Assembly: GCF_028583425.1 (NCBI RefSeq)
Contig: NC_072791.1
Span: 45,887,368-45,951,367, forward strand
Reading direction: 5' to 3'
Source of the DNA: Eublepharis macularius
Lineage: Eukaryota; Chordata; Lepidosauria; Squamata; Eublepharidae
Length of the DNA stretch: 64,000 bases
Numbering within the stretch: the stretch's first letter is position 1; the number at the start of each line of letters is the position of its first letter. Below are positions 1 through 11,300 of this stretch, piece by piece. A program made the translations under genes and the position numbers. Under the pieces are notes generated by a model, which had not been told where the DNA came from, ran no database searches, and worked only from the letters and a program-made list of their open reading frames with translations.

Positions 1-900
1 TAATCCAGACATTTGGGCTGATTGGCACCAATATGTGGATGACACTCAGCTCTATCTTGGACTTCCCGCAGATTCCAAGGAGACTGTGTAAACTGAACAG
101 GTGCCTAGAGGCAGTTTGGTGATGGATGAGGGCTAACAAACTGAAACATAATCCTGGTAGTGGGAATCGGAATGTATTCTGTTCTGGATGGGGTTGTACT
201 CCCCCTAAAAGAGAAGATTCATAGCTTGGGGGTTGTTGCTGAACCAGGCTCTCCTGTTAAACAGGTAGCAGCGGTGCCCAAGGGAGCCTTTTACCAGATT
301 CTTTCTTTTAATTTAATTTTTAAATTTTATTAGTGTAAAACAGGAAACAAAGCAAACAGAAGGAAAAAAAGAAAACAGTGCTGGCTACAACAGGGTCTCC
401 TGCAGGTGCCACCCTGCATATGGGTGAAATCAATAGCAGCCCATATACGGGCTTTTTCTGTAGTGATCCATGGAATGGCCTGTCTGAGGAGGTCAGAAGA
501 GCCCCCACTCTCCTGGATTTCTGTAAACAATGCAAAACCGAATTATTCAAAAAGGCTTTTTACTCAGATAGGAGGGCTGTATTGTAGAGAATGGGTCTCA
601 AATGCGTTGCTAATGAGTTAGGGAACACAGACTTCACCATTATGTTGCCTTACATACTATCTGTTGCTTTAAATATGTGCTCCTATGAGCTATCTGTGCT
701 TTGTGTTGTCTAATATCAGTCCTAGAATTGCTTATGTTCTGTTTCAGCATTTCTTCAACTCTGTATTGGATTCTTGCTAATCCTATGTCTTTGTAAACTT
801 GTATTTATTTACTCTGTGGCACTGTTTATGCAAATGTCCTTGCTACTGACTGTACGAATCTCACACCTCGGACTATAAATGACATTAATAAATGCAAAAA
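1..900 (+). mobile_element. L2-like LINE remnant
   Basis: Decayed reverse-transcriptase residues YVDDTQLY are readable near 35-58, followed by CLEA.W.WMRANKLK near 100-145. The C-terminal motif PWNGLSEEVRRAPTLL and KQCKTELFKKAF is readable at about 470-560, and a LINE-like 3' UTR ends in an A-rich tail near 880-900. The part between the two protein blocks is missing or replaced. The same family appears at the right edge of the window (63258-64000, minus). Degraded by stops and gaps. Confidence 0.6.
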
Positions 901-1027
901 CACTCTACACACATCTATAAAAAATTCCAAATATCTAAAAATAAGTCCATATACAATTGCCTTCTCCACGTGATACATTCAAATGTTGGCAAGTTTATAA
1001 GATCTTCAACCCAGTGATTTATAGAAA

Positions 1028-1395
1028 GTGGGCTTTTGTTTTTCCAGTGTGCCTTTCACCAACTGCAGCCCTTTCTGGGCAGAAAAAATCTTGCTACTGC
1101 ATGCCCTGATAACATCTAGATTTGATTCCTTTAGATTGCTGCAATGTGCTGTACATGGAGCTGCCCTGAATACTGTCCAGAAGCTTCAGTTAGTACAGAA
1201 TGATGTGGATTGTAGGAACCATATCACACGAGTTCTTTCCATCTACACTGGTCCCGTTTGCTTCCTGGCCCAATTCAAGGGGTTGGTATTGACATTTAAA
1301 GCCCTACACAACCTGGCGCCAGCATACTGTAAGGACCATCTACTTCTACATGGACCTATCCTACCTCTCCAGTCCCCTTTGGAGGCCCTGTATCA
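1028..1395 (+). mobile_element. L2-like LINE fragment, mid ORF2 region
   Basis: The frame reads LLHALITSRFDSFRLLQCAVHG..LNTVQKLQLVQN and then AQFKGLVLTFKALHNLAPAY. These are the thumb and C-terminal motifs seen downstream of the reverse transcriptase in L2-like elements. Both ends are truncated. It could be a displaced part of the remnant at 1-900. Confidence 0.6.
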
Positions 1396-1399
1396 CGGG

Positions 1400-2180
1400 C
1401 TGGGCCAGCCCAAGCAGAGTGGTTCAAGTCCAAACCTTAAGGCCAAAGTCAAAGGGGAGTTCCAAGAGCAAAAGCCAAGTCAAACCGGTGGTCAGAGCAC
1501 GAGATAAAGCCAGGAGTGAGTCCAGAGTCCAAGAGCGAGGTCAGGCACAGTCCAAGGTCAGTCACCGATAGTGTCAGGTCCAAAAGCAGGCACGGGCAAG
1601 GTTCACAGAACACGGAGTGGTTGCAGGCAGTAGACACGTTGCTTCCACACCCAGCAGTTCCTCCAGACTGGCGCTTATAGCCAGGCGTGGTTTTCAGCCA
1701 GCTGCTGGGGCTCTATCCTGCCACTACTCATCGTCACTCTCCAGCAGCTGGCGTTGGCTCAAGAGGCGAGCACTGCGCCGTCTCTCCTGCAGTTCCAGTC
1801 TCTGGCGCTGCCTGTGGCGTTCCTTGGGCGTGGGTGAACCTGGGGGGGTGGAGGCTCTTGGCTGCGCTGCACCTGTAGAAGTCCCTGGCTGAGCTTCCTC
1901 TGTAGTATTGGAGCTAGAGGGTGCTGGTGCCTCAGCTGCTGGCTGTAAGCTCTGATCAGCCAGCAGCTGTTGCTCCTGATTGCTGGCTTCTGCTGAATCA
2001 GGGCTAGGGCTGGCTACACAGGGCTCCTCTTCTCCTGAGGAGTCCTGGCTGGCTACACAAGGCTCCTCTCCTCCAGAGGAGACCTCACTCTCAGACTGGG
2101 CCATGACACCCTGCTTCAAGTGGCCCCACCATCTGAGGGCCAAACTACACGAGATGCCAGACACAGGTCTCACAAGCTTA
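1400..2180 (-). mobile_element. Probable LTR-retroelement remnant, family unclear
   Basis: A GC-rich block, unlike its surroundings, with repeated short GTCC/AAG-type words (1430-1600), a TATAAGC box on the minus strand near 1675-1681, and a 149-codon minus-strand open frame rich in Ser, Glu, Gln and Arg (1724-2173). The texture resembles the end regions of Ty3/Gypsy-type elements in reptiles. I cannot name a family and see no clear terminal repeats. It is an old, broken copy. Confidence 0.35.
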
Positions 2181-2426
2181 CCTGGGAAGAGTAGTCTTTA
2201 AAAAAACCCAGCCGCTCAATGTGATTCTCAGCCAGGGAGAATCGCAACTGGAGGGAGTGTCTCTCTCTCTTTCGAAAACCCTCCAGGAGCTCGGGAGGGA
2301 GAGGAGAATGATGACATAAGAGAAGGAAAGAAAAAGCTGAGGCTTTTTGCAAAATCCCAATCTGTCTCATTGTTCTTCCTCCCACTCACCATGTCCAAGC
2401 TCCAGGAGGAACACCGAGCCAAGGGT

Positions 2427-2500
2427 ATTGTGTGTGTGTGTGTGTGTATGAGAGAGGGAGGGAGAGGGAGATGGGGTGGGGGGAGAGAGAGAGAGCCTGC
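2427..2500 (+). repeat. (GT)n and (GA)n-rich low-complexity tract
   Basis: About ten GT units followed by GA/GGGA-rich purine sequence. Confidence 0.85.
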
Positions 2501-2543
2501 ATGTCTCGTATAGTTCCACTCTCAGTCTAGATGGGTGGCAACG

Positions 2544-2715
2544 CAATGTTAGCTGGGAAGCATAGTTTAATCATCCCCACCTCCCTCTGACAATTTCAGG
2601 GAGGTGAAAATAAAACTAATAAACCTTCTGAAGAGCAATCTCCATGCCTTTGTTTTTTAAACTACTCTCATGTAGAGAGTTGAAATTGAAACTACACTTC
2701 TCAGCTAACATTGTG
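2544..2715. repeat. Short inverted-repeat element (MITE-like)
   Basis: CAATGTTAGCTGGGAAG at about 2545 is matched by the reverse complement of CTTCTCAGCTAACATTG at about 2696-2712, with about 125 bases between the arms. The arms extend about 25 bases with a few mismatches. No clear target duplication was found, so the class is unknown. Confidence 0.45.
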
Positions 2716-3190
2716 TCTCTCTACACTTGAGCATCCCTGTGTAAGATGTCTCATGTAGAGAAACTCCTGGTTGTGGCACCGAAACTGTGCAACTCCCTCT
2801 ACAAGCACTTTCATCTGTCTCCCTCTGTTATTGTCTTCTACCAGCAGGTGAACTTTTTTGTTTTGTTTGGTGTTCCCTCACTAACTTTTATTAGCCCTCT
2901 TCTCTGTGTGTGTGTGTGTTTATATATGCTTATGTAAAATATTTAATATATATTTTAAATGCTGCTTTAAATGATTTAATATTTCACTTACTGTAATGTT
3001 TACTTCCTTGAGGATCCTAAATTTGGTCGAAAGGAGGTACAGAAAAGTTTAAAATGAATAATGAATTTCCGTTTGCACACTGCTAGATCCAAGCAATATC
3101 CTGAATTTTTATTCAGAAAGAGACTGAAATAATTCAAGAGATAAATAGCGCTATAATGAAATTGCAACAACAATAACAAAAATGTCTCTA

Positions 3191-3433
3191 GATCCAGAGG
3201 AGTTAGCCGTGTTAGTCTGTAGTAGCAAAATCAAAAAGAGTCCAGTAGCACCTTTAAGACTAACCAATTTTATTGTAGCATAAGCTTTCGAGAATCAAGT
3301 TCTCTTCATCAGATGCCTGATCAAAACTGGGCAGCCCAGTTTTGATCAGGCATCTGATGAAGAGAACTTGATTCTCGAAAGCTTATGCTACAATAAAATT
3401 GGTTAGTCTTAAAGGTGCTACTGGACTCTCTTT
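3191..3433. mobile_element. Retroposed fold-back element with perfect 96-bp arms
   Basis: The insertion is flanked by a 13-bp direct repeat (AAAAATGTCTCTA at 3178-3190 and 3434-3446). Inside, 3237-3332 and 3334-3429 are perfect reverse complements around the single base 3333. The left 46 bases (GATCCAGAGGAGTTAGCC...) are outside the palindrome and are the end of a dispersed reptile repeat ending in CTAACACGGCTAACTCCTCTGGATC on the minus strand. The target duplication points to LINE-type insertion. The palindrome suggests that the copied strand folded back on itself. Confidence 0.8.
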
Positions 3434-3892
3434 AAAAATGTCTCTAACAGCCATCCAATGGTCAGAAAAGACCTTGGCATAGTGATTCAAGGATTCTAGT
3501 ACTGAGCTATTCTAGAGAGTTCTATGTATGTACCAAATAGATATATATTTTAAGTTGGGATAGAGAACTATGAGTACCTGACTACAGCACCAGCATGGAT
3601 GCAGCCTGTATCTTGTGTAAAAGGGAAACTCACAGCAATAAATGTGGAAAACCTGTATTCGCCTGTGACACATGGAATCTCCATTACTAATATGAATGGG
3701 CCAACAATCATACCAGCAATACAATCACCATGGAAAGCCCCTTCCACATGGAAGCACCCTTTATCTCTCTACTATCCTGAAATATCTGTGATTGAAATGT
3801 AAAAAGAAATCAGATAATAACGAGCAACATCCCCTCTTCCTTTATAGCCTTTTTGTGAGGGTGGGAGGTGGGGCGGGGTGGGATAATTGGGC

Positions 3893-3986
3893 AAAAATTA
3901 CCCAGAGCACTTCATGGCTGATTCGGGACTTGAACCCAAGTGTCTCCAGCCCTAACTGGATGCAGTAGCCCTTACACCAGCAGTGC
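3893..3986 (-). mobile_element. tRNA-derived SINE fragment (family B type)
   Basis: The minus strand reads TGGTGTAAGGGCTACTGC, then CTTGGGTTCAAGTCCC (B-box-like), then a stretch like CAGCCATGAAG. This is the head of the common squamate SINE also seen at 21520 and 56200. Old and truncated. Confidence 0.5.
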
Positions 3987-4488
3987 ACAGCATGGTTAAA
4001 AGGCATTAAAACCGAGAATATTCAAAGAACTTGGATGGCCTTCTAAAGCAAAACATGCAATGCTGAAGTCAACCTCATCATCGAAGAATAGATAGATATA
4101 TAACACAGTTTTCGGAAGATGATTCAGAGGACACCCATGAAATGAAACACCTGTCAGCCTAACATAAGTCTGAAGTAAATTGGAGGAAAGGATGATTAAA
4201 GCTAGAACTGGCAAACATAAAAACAAGCTTTCTAAGCAAAAGCATGGGGATAAATCAACAGTCTTCAATCTGGAGGTATATAAGCAGTGGGGTTCCACAA
4301 AATCTGTAGTAAGATGTGATATTATTCATACATAATCTGGAAGTAGGGACAATACTGTCAGGTAGCCACTCTCATGTTTATCATCAAATTATTCAGGGAC
4401 GTAGAATCCAAGAACATGTGAAGAATGACAAAAAGATTTCTTTAACTTAGGTGAATGAATATTTAGGGTTCTTGTTTTTCATTTGAGC

Positions 4489-4520
4489 GAGCGCACACGC
4501 ACACACACGCACACACACAG
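4489..4520 (+). repeat. (CA)n-type microsatellite
   Basis: CACACG/CACA units over about 32 bases. Confidence 0.7.
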
Positions 4521-5024
4521 AAAACAACCTTATACCAAGACAGAACACTGACCACAGTGCTCACTCTCTGGCTACAGCTCTCCAGGATCAGAAAAACTCT
4601 TACCTCAACACGTACTCCCTGAGATTTGTTACCTAAAGATACCCAGGATTGAACCTGAGAATCTGTGCATGAAAAGTACATCCCCTCTACCACTGACTCA
4701 AGAAAGAGCAGATAAGAGTCCCATGTACATGCCAAGTGACGGACAATGCTTCAAAAATCCTAACTTCACATGATGTCTAAATAGGCTGCAACTATCCAGG
4801 AAACAGATCTTGAGTAAACTGAAAGCATACATTCACCATGCTGCGACCCTAAAACAGGCAAATTCACTGCTAGGAATTACTGGGAAAGAGACCAAAAATC
4901 AAAATAAAGCAGCATGATGCCATTATATAAACCTATGGTGCAGAGTCTGCAGACAAAAAAATAGAATGGATACAGTTTTGACCACTCCATTTTACAAAGA
5001 GCATCAGAGAGCTGGAAAAGATAC

Positions 5025-5290
5025 ATTTATTTATGTATTTAGAAATTCACATGCTACCTCTCCAGAAGCTACTCAAGGTGGCTCACAGTAAAACAATACT
5101 AACAATCAAATAAAACATTAAAACAAGTAAAGCCTGTAAGATCCAGTCAATAAAAACCTGCAAGGACATAAAAAGCAGCAAACAATAAACAGAGCAGTCT
5201 AAAATGATCATCAGGCTTGGAGCAGACCACAACACAGCTAAAAAGATGGATCCACTTAATGAAAACCATAAAGAGCATTTCAAATGATCA
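5025..5290 (-). mobile_element. LINE 3'-UTR remnant
   Basis: On the plus strand, ATTTATTTATGTATTTAG is followed by a degraded version of the text common at LINE ends here (TACCTCTCCAGAAGCTACTCAAGGTGGCTCACA) and then an A-rich part with AATCAAATAAAACATTAAAACA. No coding sequence survives. Confidence 0.45.
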
Positions 5291-6217
5291 AATCATTGGA
5301 GCACCTTACCTATGGGGAAAGTCTGAAGACTTCGACACTTTTTAGTGTATAAAAAAGGGTCATAATAAGGCTTTATAAAATTATGGTGGAGAGAACAAGA
5401 AAAGAAATTTCTTTCATCTATAATGTTAGAACTTGATGTCACTCAAATTTTTCTACTGATAGGCCAATGTACTACTTCACACAGTACATTTAGAATTCAC
5501 TACCAAAAGAAACTCAGACAGTCAGTAGCTCAGCTGGCCTTTTATAGAGATGAGGAAAATTCACAGAGAACAGGTCCACGAAAAGGTATTAGTTTTGAAA
5601 ACTAACTGGAACCCCCATAATAAAAAGCCAGTGGACCTGTGTTTGCAAATTGTTGGGGATAAACAACACGGAATCCTTATTATTATCATTAGCCACCTGA
5701 AAGTTTCCAAAAACATCCGGGCTGGGTACAGCTGGAAACAAAATTCTGAATTAGACAGGCCTTGGTCTGACTCACCAAAGTAAGCTTCTCCTCCTTAATG
5801 TTAGATCCCAGTATCAGTTACACAGTACTGGAAAAATAATGTTATAGGGCCTGTGCCTGGATCTCCAAGCCAATGCTGAAGGACATGGAAAGGATATTGT
5901 GTAATGTGATATCACTGATGGGCTTTACCAGTCTGATGTAAACCCAACATAAGCTCTGAATCACAATGCCGGTTTTGAGTCCTTCTACTCTGAAGCCTCT
6001 ATGCCTTTCAGCATCCCTACCCGCTGACATCACTGCACAAACTAGAGTGTTACCAGCCTTGATCTTTAAGCCAAAATGGCTCTTCAGCCCCACTGAGAGG
6101 AAGAGCTGTGGCTCATTTGAGCTTCGCTGAAAAGTTCTCTTCTCACTCTATACTGCAGATGCAGGGCAAATTCATATACTCACCACAAAACAAATATACA
6201 TCAACTTAACTTATATA

Positions 6218-6478
6218 CACCAAACTGAGAGCCAGTTTGGTGTAGTGGTTAAGAGCACGGGACTCTAATCTGGAGAACTGGGTTTGATTCCTCACTCCTC
6301 CACTTGAAGCCAGCTGGGTGACCTTGGGTCAGTCACAGCTTCTAGCTCTCTCAGCCCCACCCACTTCCCAGGGTGTTTTGTTTGTGAACCACTCTGAGTG
6401 GGTGTTAAGTCATCCTGAAGGGCGGTATATAAATTGAATGTTGTTGTTGTTGTTGTTATTATTATTATTATTAAGTAT
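6218..6478 (+). mobile_element. tRNA-derived SINE (family A), near full length
   Basis: Begins GAGAGCCAGTTTGGTGTAGT (A-box-like TGGTGTAGTGGTTAAGAGC), has a B box GGGTTTGATTCC, the family body (AGCCAGCTGGGTGACCTTGG) and the tail GGGCGGTATATAAATTGAATG followed by (TTG)n and (TTA)n. The same family occurs at 41128, 54212 (minus) and 62562. Confidence 0.85.
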
Positions 6479-6694
6479 GAAAAGAAGTCAAAAAGCTTTT
6501 CAGCCCTGGATTAGAGCCCCAACAGACCTGCAAATGGCTCTTATTAATCATCTTGGTGCTCTATAATGCCATGGCACAGTTTTTTTCCAGCAAGGCCTTC
6601 CAACTATGAGACATAAATTTGAAATGGCAAAGAGGGAAACAAATCTCTACGAATGAACACAATACACAGACTGACATCTCTGTGCACAGCCTAC

Positions 6695-8265
6695 CTTGGG
6701 TTCAACAGATGACAAAGGAAGGTCATCATCTTTAGGATGTGGTAATAGGGGTTCGTAATGGTCAGAAAGCTGGTCAGAAAGAGAAATTTCCCTTTCTTCT
6801 TGCTTTTGCTCAGGAGTATCATTTGCAATGCCTAGATCTTGTGGCAGCTGCTGTCCCAGCGCATGTGCTTTTGCTCTCTGCTGCAGAGTAAGCAGATGCT
6901 GTTGATACCAATATTGCTGCTGTTCCTATAATAGAAAAGATGCAAGAAGAACAGTAGTTTCAAGGCTTAAATAAGAAGATCATATCCTAGAATTAAGATA
7001 GATTCATCACCTAGAAATGGAAAAAGAACACAGTTCATAAATAGAATAGTTGTCTCTTTTAAAGAAAACCCAGTTGGTACAGCAATAAACTTCAAAAGTT
7101 TGTCACCAAAATTTGAGTCTAATAGCATTTTAAAGACCAACAAAATTTTCTAGGTTATAAGCTTTAGTCAAAGCTCATTTTGTCAGATTTGTCATTTTCA
7201 CCAAGGTTTTGGTTGTGGAACGTGTTGTAAATTGGACTTTCTGGATTTAAAATTATTTTAGTTTTGTTTTATCTATTTTATATAGCGATTTGGGTACCAC
7301 TTTGTTTGGCAGAGAATGTAATATGTACACTTCAAGAAAATACATTTAATAAAATCTTTAAACGTATTAGAGACACTTCAGCACAGAAAACCACTTTTTA
7401 GAAGATCTGAGGTAATGCTGAGCGCTTGCAGAGAAAGCATTTTGTGTTTGTTTGGAAGCATTTAACCTTAAATGAAGCATATCAAACGTTTTATAACATC
7501 TAGAGGCAGGCAACTCTGTATGATCTAATCTACTGCACAGGTGATTTTCCCACTGGCCTGACCCACTATGTACCCAGGCACTTTTCTAGAACCCAAACGC
7601 TCCTTTATATAAAATGTCTCACAGTTGGCTTTCAAAGGAGAGGCAACAGGCACAGTAGGCTTTCACACACACAAACAGTGATCCTGGTGCTTCTTTGTTT
7701 TTTGACAGACTCTGCTGATGTGGGACTTTCAGCACCAGAACACCATAAGCATGCTCATGGAAACTGGTATGGACCTGAATTCTCACACTATGCCTCAAGC
7801 CATCTGCTTGTTGGCCACTGATTTAATAGATGAGGAAAAAAAGAAATCAAAGGCAGAATTATATAGTGGGTCTGATGCCCTAACCAGTGGTGGCTTATGG
7901 CCTCCCCAAAATGATGGTGCACGAAAATGCATCCTAGTTCTGCCCTAAGCTCCCAACATCTACTCCAACTTTTCCCACCTGTCCCACACACAATTCCTTC
8001 CCACCCAAACAGCTGTCTTTACCTCTCACACCTTTACAAAGACTAAGGGGAAACAACTTAGAATCATAGAATCATAGGGTTGGAAGGGACCTCCAGGGTC
8101 ATCTAGTCCAACCCCCTGCACAATGCAGGAAATTCACAACTACCTCCCCTTCCCCCACATACACCCAGTGACCCTTACTCCATGCCAAGAATATGGCATA
8201 CTGTCAGGATCCCTAGCTGAACTGGCCTGGGGAAAATTGCTACCTGACCCCAAGGTGGCGACTGG

Positions 8266-8361
<96 letters not shown>

Positions 8362-11300
8362 ATCCCACCCTCCCCGCAAGCAGGCTCAGGGCGGGTTACA
8401 ACAAAAGATAAAATATACAAGATAAAATAATAATAAATTAACACAGCTTTCTCATAAAAAACCTGCTTGCCGTATAAAAACAGAAGTGGAGGTGTGGCTT
8501 AACCATGCATGGTCGCTCATATATGGGGGGTGGATGGTCAATTACCCTGGGCATGTATGAAGGGGTCACGACAACTTAGCACTGATGTAACCCTTCCTGC
8601 CCTCCCTCTCATGATCTGCCTAGGTTCACAGAATCAGCATTGCTGTCAGGTGGCCATCTAGCCTCTGCTTAAAAAACTCCAAAGGAGAACCCACCACCTC
8701 CCGAGGATGCCTGTTCCCCTGAGGGACCGCTCTAACTGTCAGGAAGTTCTTCCTAATGTTAGCCGAAAGCTCTTTTGATTTAATTTCAACCCAATGGTTC
8801 TGGTCCAACCTTCTGGGGCAATGGAAAATGACTCCACACCATCCTCTATATGACTGCCCTTCAAGTATCACAATTTCAGAAGGATATAAAAAAGCTGGAA
8901 CAAGTCCAGAGAAGGGCAACGAAGACGGTGAGAGGTCTCAGTCGTCTCCTCTCCAGGCTAAACATACCAAACTCCTTCAACCTTTCCTCATAGGACTTGG
9001 TCTCCAGACCTCTCACCGTCTTCGTTGCCCTTCTCTGGACTTGTTCCAGCTTTTCTATATCCTTCTGAAATTGTGGTGCCCCAAACTGAACACAATACTC
9101 TAGGTGAGTTCTAAACAAAGCAGAGTAGAGTGATACCATCACTTCACGTGATCTGGATACTATACTTCTGTTTATACAGCCTAAAATCGCATTTGCCTTT
9201 TTAGCTACATCACACTTCTGACTCATGTTCAGTGTATAGTCTACTAAGACCGCTAGATCCTTTTCGCACATACTACTGTCAAGACAAGTCTCCCCCAGCC
9301 TATAATTATGCATTTGATTTTTCTACCTAAATGCAGAACTTTACATTTATCCCTGTTGAAATTCATTTTGTTTTAGCCCAGTTTTCCAGCCTGACAAGAT
9401 CATCCTGTATCCTGACTCTATCTTCTACCATATTTGCTACCCCTCCCAGTTTAGTATCATCTGCAAATTTAATAACTATTCCTTCTATTCCTTCATCCAA
9501 ATCATTTATAAAAATATTGAACAGAACAGGTCCCAGGACCAATCCCTGAGGCACTCCACTTGTCACTCTTCTCCAAGAGGATGAGGAACCATTAACAAGC
9601 ACTCTTTGGGTGCAATTTGTCAACCAATTACAGATCCACCTAACAGTAACAGGATCCAATCCACATTTTACCAACTTTTCAACAAGAATATTATGTGGAA
9701 CCTTATCAAAAGCCTTACTGAAATCAAGATAAGCTATGTCTACAGCATTCCCCTGATCCAGCAAGGTAGTAACCAAATGGTAAGATTGTGGCAGAGAAGA
9801 TTTTCTTAATGATACTCTTTAAAGAACTGATAATATTAAACTGGATTTAAAATTAGCATGGTTAGTCATTCTTTACATACAAACATTCCACAGAGAGAGG
9901 CAATAATGACAACTGAGGAAACACTGAACAAACATACATCCATGTGATCCCACACTGCATTTACATGTGCTTTGGTGTGATTGGCATCTGTGAAAAATTA
10001 CGTTCAACTGATAAATTAGGGTGCAGTTATGCTCTAGCATGGGCTGTAAATTTGCTTCTGAGCGGCTTAATATTTTTTGGATTGATCTGAACAAATGTTA
10101 TATACTGCAAGAGAATTATCAATTTATAACTGTATTTATAAAAGGTATTTGGATGACGTATTTATAGTTTGGAAAGGTACAGAAAATCTACTTGAGAAAT
10201 CTTATGCTTATAAATTATAAAAATACAACGAGATTTGGTATTAAGTAAAAAAAAGAAGCAATGCACTTTTGGGGGTGCTGAAAGAATGTTCTGTTGATCA
10301 GAGATGGGTACAGTTAAAGTTTAACTTTAAATAAAAAAATTTTAAAAAGAGAGATGGGTACAGAAAAATCAACAGAAGTTAATTCACATTTACTGGTGGG
10401 TAGCTGTGTTGGCCTGCAATAGAACAGGATTAGAGACCAACAAGATTTTTCAAAAGTATAAGCTTCTGAGAGTCTGAAGAAGAACTGTATGTAATATGTA
10501 GATTTTTTTCAAGAAAGGGGCCAATCATTGAATACAAGAATGGCAGGATAGGGGATACCTTCATAAATTATTAAAACAAGCAAGCCAAAAATAGACTGAA
10601 AAATTATTTACTAATACCTAACTTTAGTATTAATACTAATGAGAAGTCTTATGATGGATATAGAGAAATAATATGAATGAGCAGTTTTGGATGGACGCAA
10701 GAGATCCCTATGGAAAGAAATGAGACATAGTAGTAGTCAACTGGTTTGATAAAAGCAGACGATTCAGATAGCCTGACTGATTGTTCAGGTTCCTCCAGTT
10801 TCCAACAACGAGATGCCTGAGGACAGGCATTATAATACAATAAAAATTATTTGTTAGTGTTGTAGCAAATAAATACGCTAACAGATAAAGTTTGAAGTTA
10901 TAGAAAAACAACTGTTATTAATTAAAACTGTATTTATATAAGTGGGAAGTTGATTAAATTAAGCTTATTTCATACCAATACAAAGTGGAGAAAAATGTTT
11001 GATAAAACTGAGGGTTTTATTAATAAGCAACTGTAGGGTATTTTGCCCAGGAAATATTTTTTATTACAAGGAATTATTCTAAGCAGGATTTTACAAGTTA
11101 TACAAGATTTTGAAAGTATTCACCATCAAGAGCTTTAGCTAGAACCTGACAAGATAAATATTTTTACAGTATCCAAAATAAGAATTATTCTAGATTTGTA
11201 GTACAGATAGTGCCAGAGAATCCCTTTTGCAAAGCAGGAAAGGATACATTCTTTCACCACCCATAAAAATGTTCACCCATTTTCTGGGAAAATTAAAACA

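Larger units (their letters stand above)
8061..9780 (-). mobile_element. CR1 LINE, 5' truncated, internally rearranged
   Basis: The minus strand encodes reverse-transcriptase motifs: [34 protein letters not shown] and FADDTKLGG (9776-9363), then [20 protein letters not shown] and [10 protein letters not shown] (9313-8990). The 3' UTR runs down to the typical CR1 end, seen on the plus strand as AGAATCATAGAATCATAGGG at 8062. The sequence starts in the middle of the polymerase. Two anomalies lie inside it: a 69-bp inverted duplication (8870-8938 against 9006-9074) and a nested SINE with an expanded tail (8256-8500). Confidence 0.85.

Noticed and set aside
1724-2173. A 149-codon frame as a possible host gene
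   Set aside because: No splice context or known domain; the surrounding block looks like a retroelement remnant.
1-6694. Further YLPM1 exons (exon 3 and on)
   Set aside because: I looked on the minus strand for the conserved Q-rich exon following exon 2 and found no splice-bounded match; the region is mostly repeats.
8123-8425. Open frames with poly-Ile or poly-Met
   Set aside because: They are translations of the (CAT)n tract, not genes.
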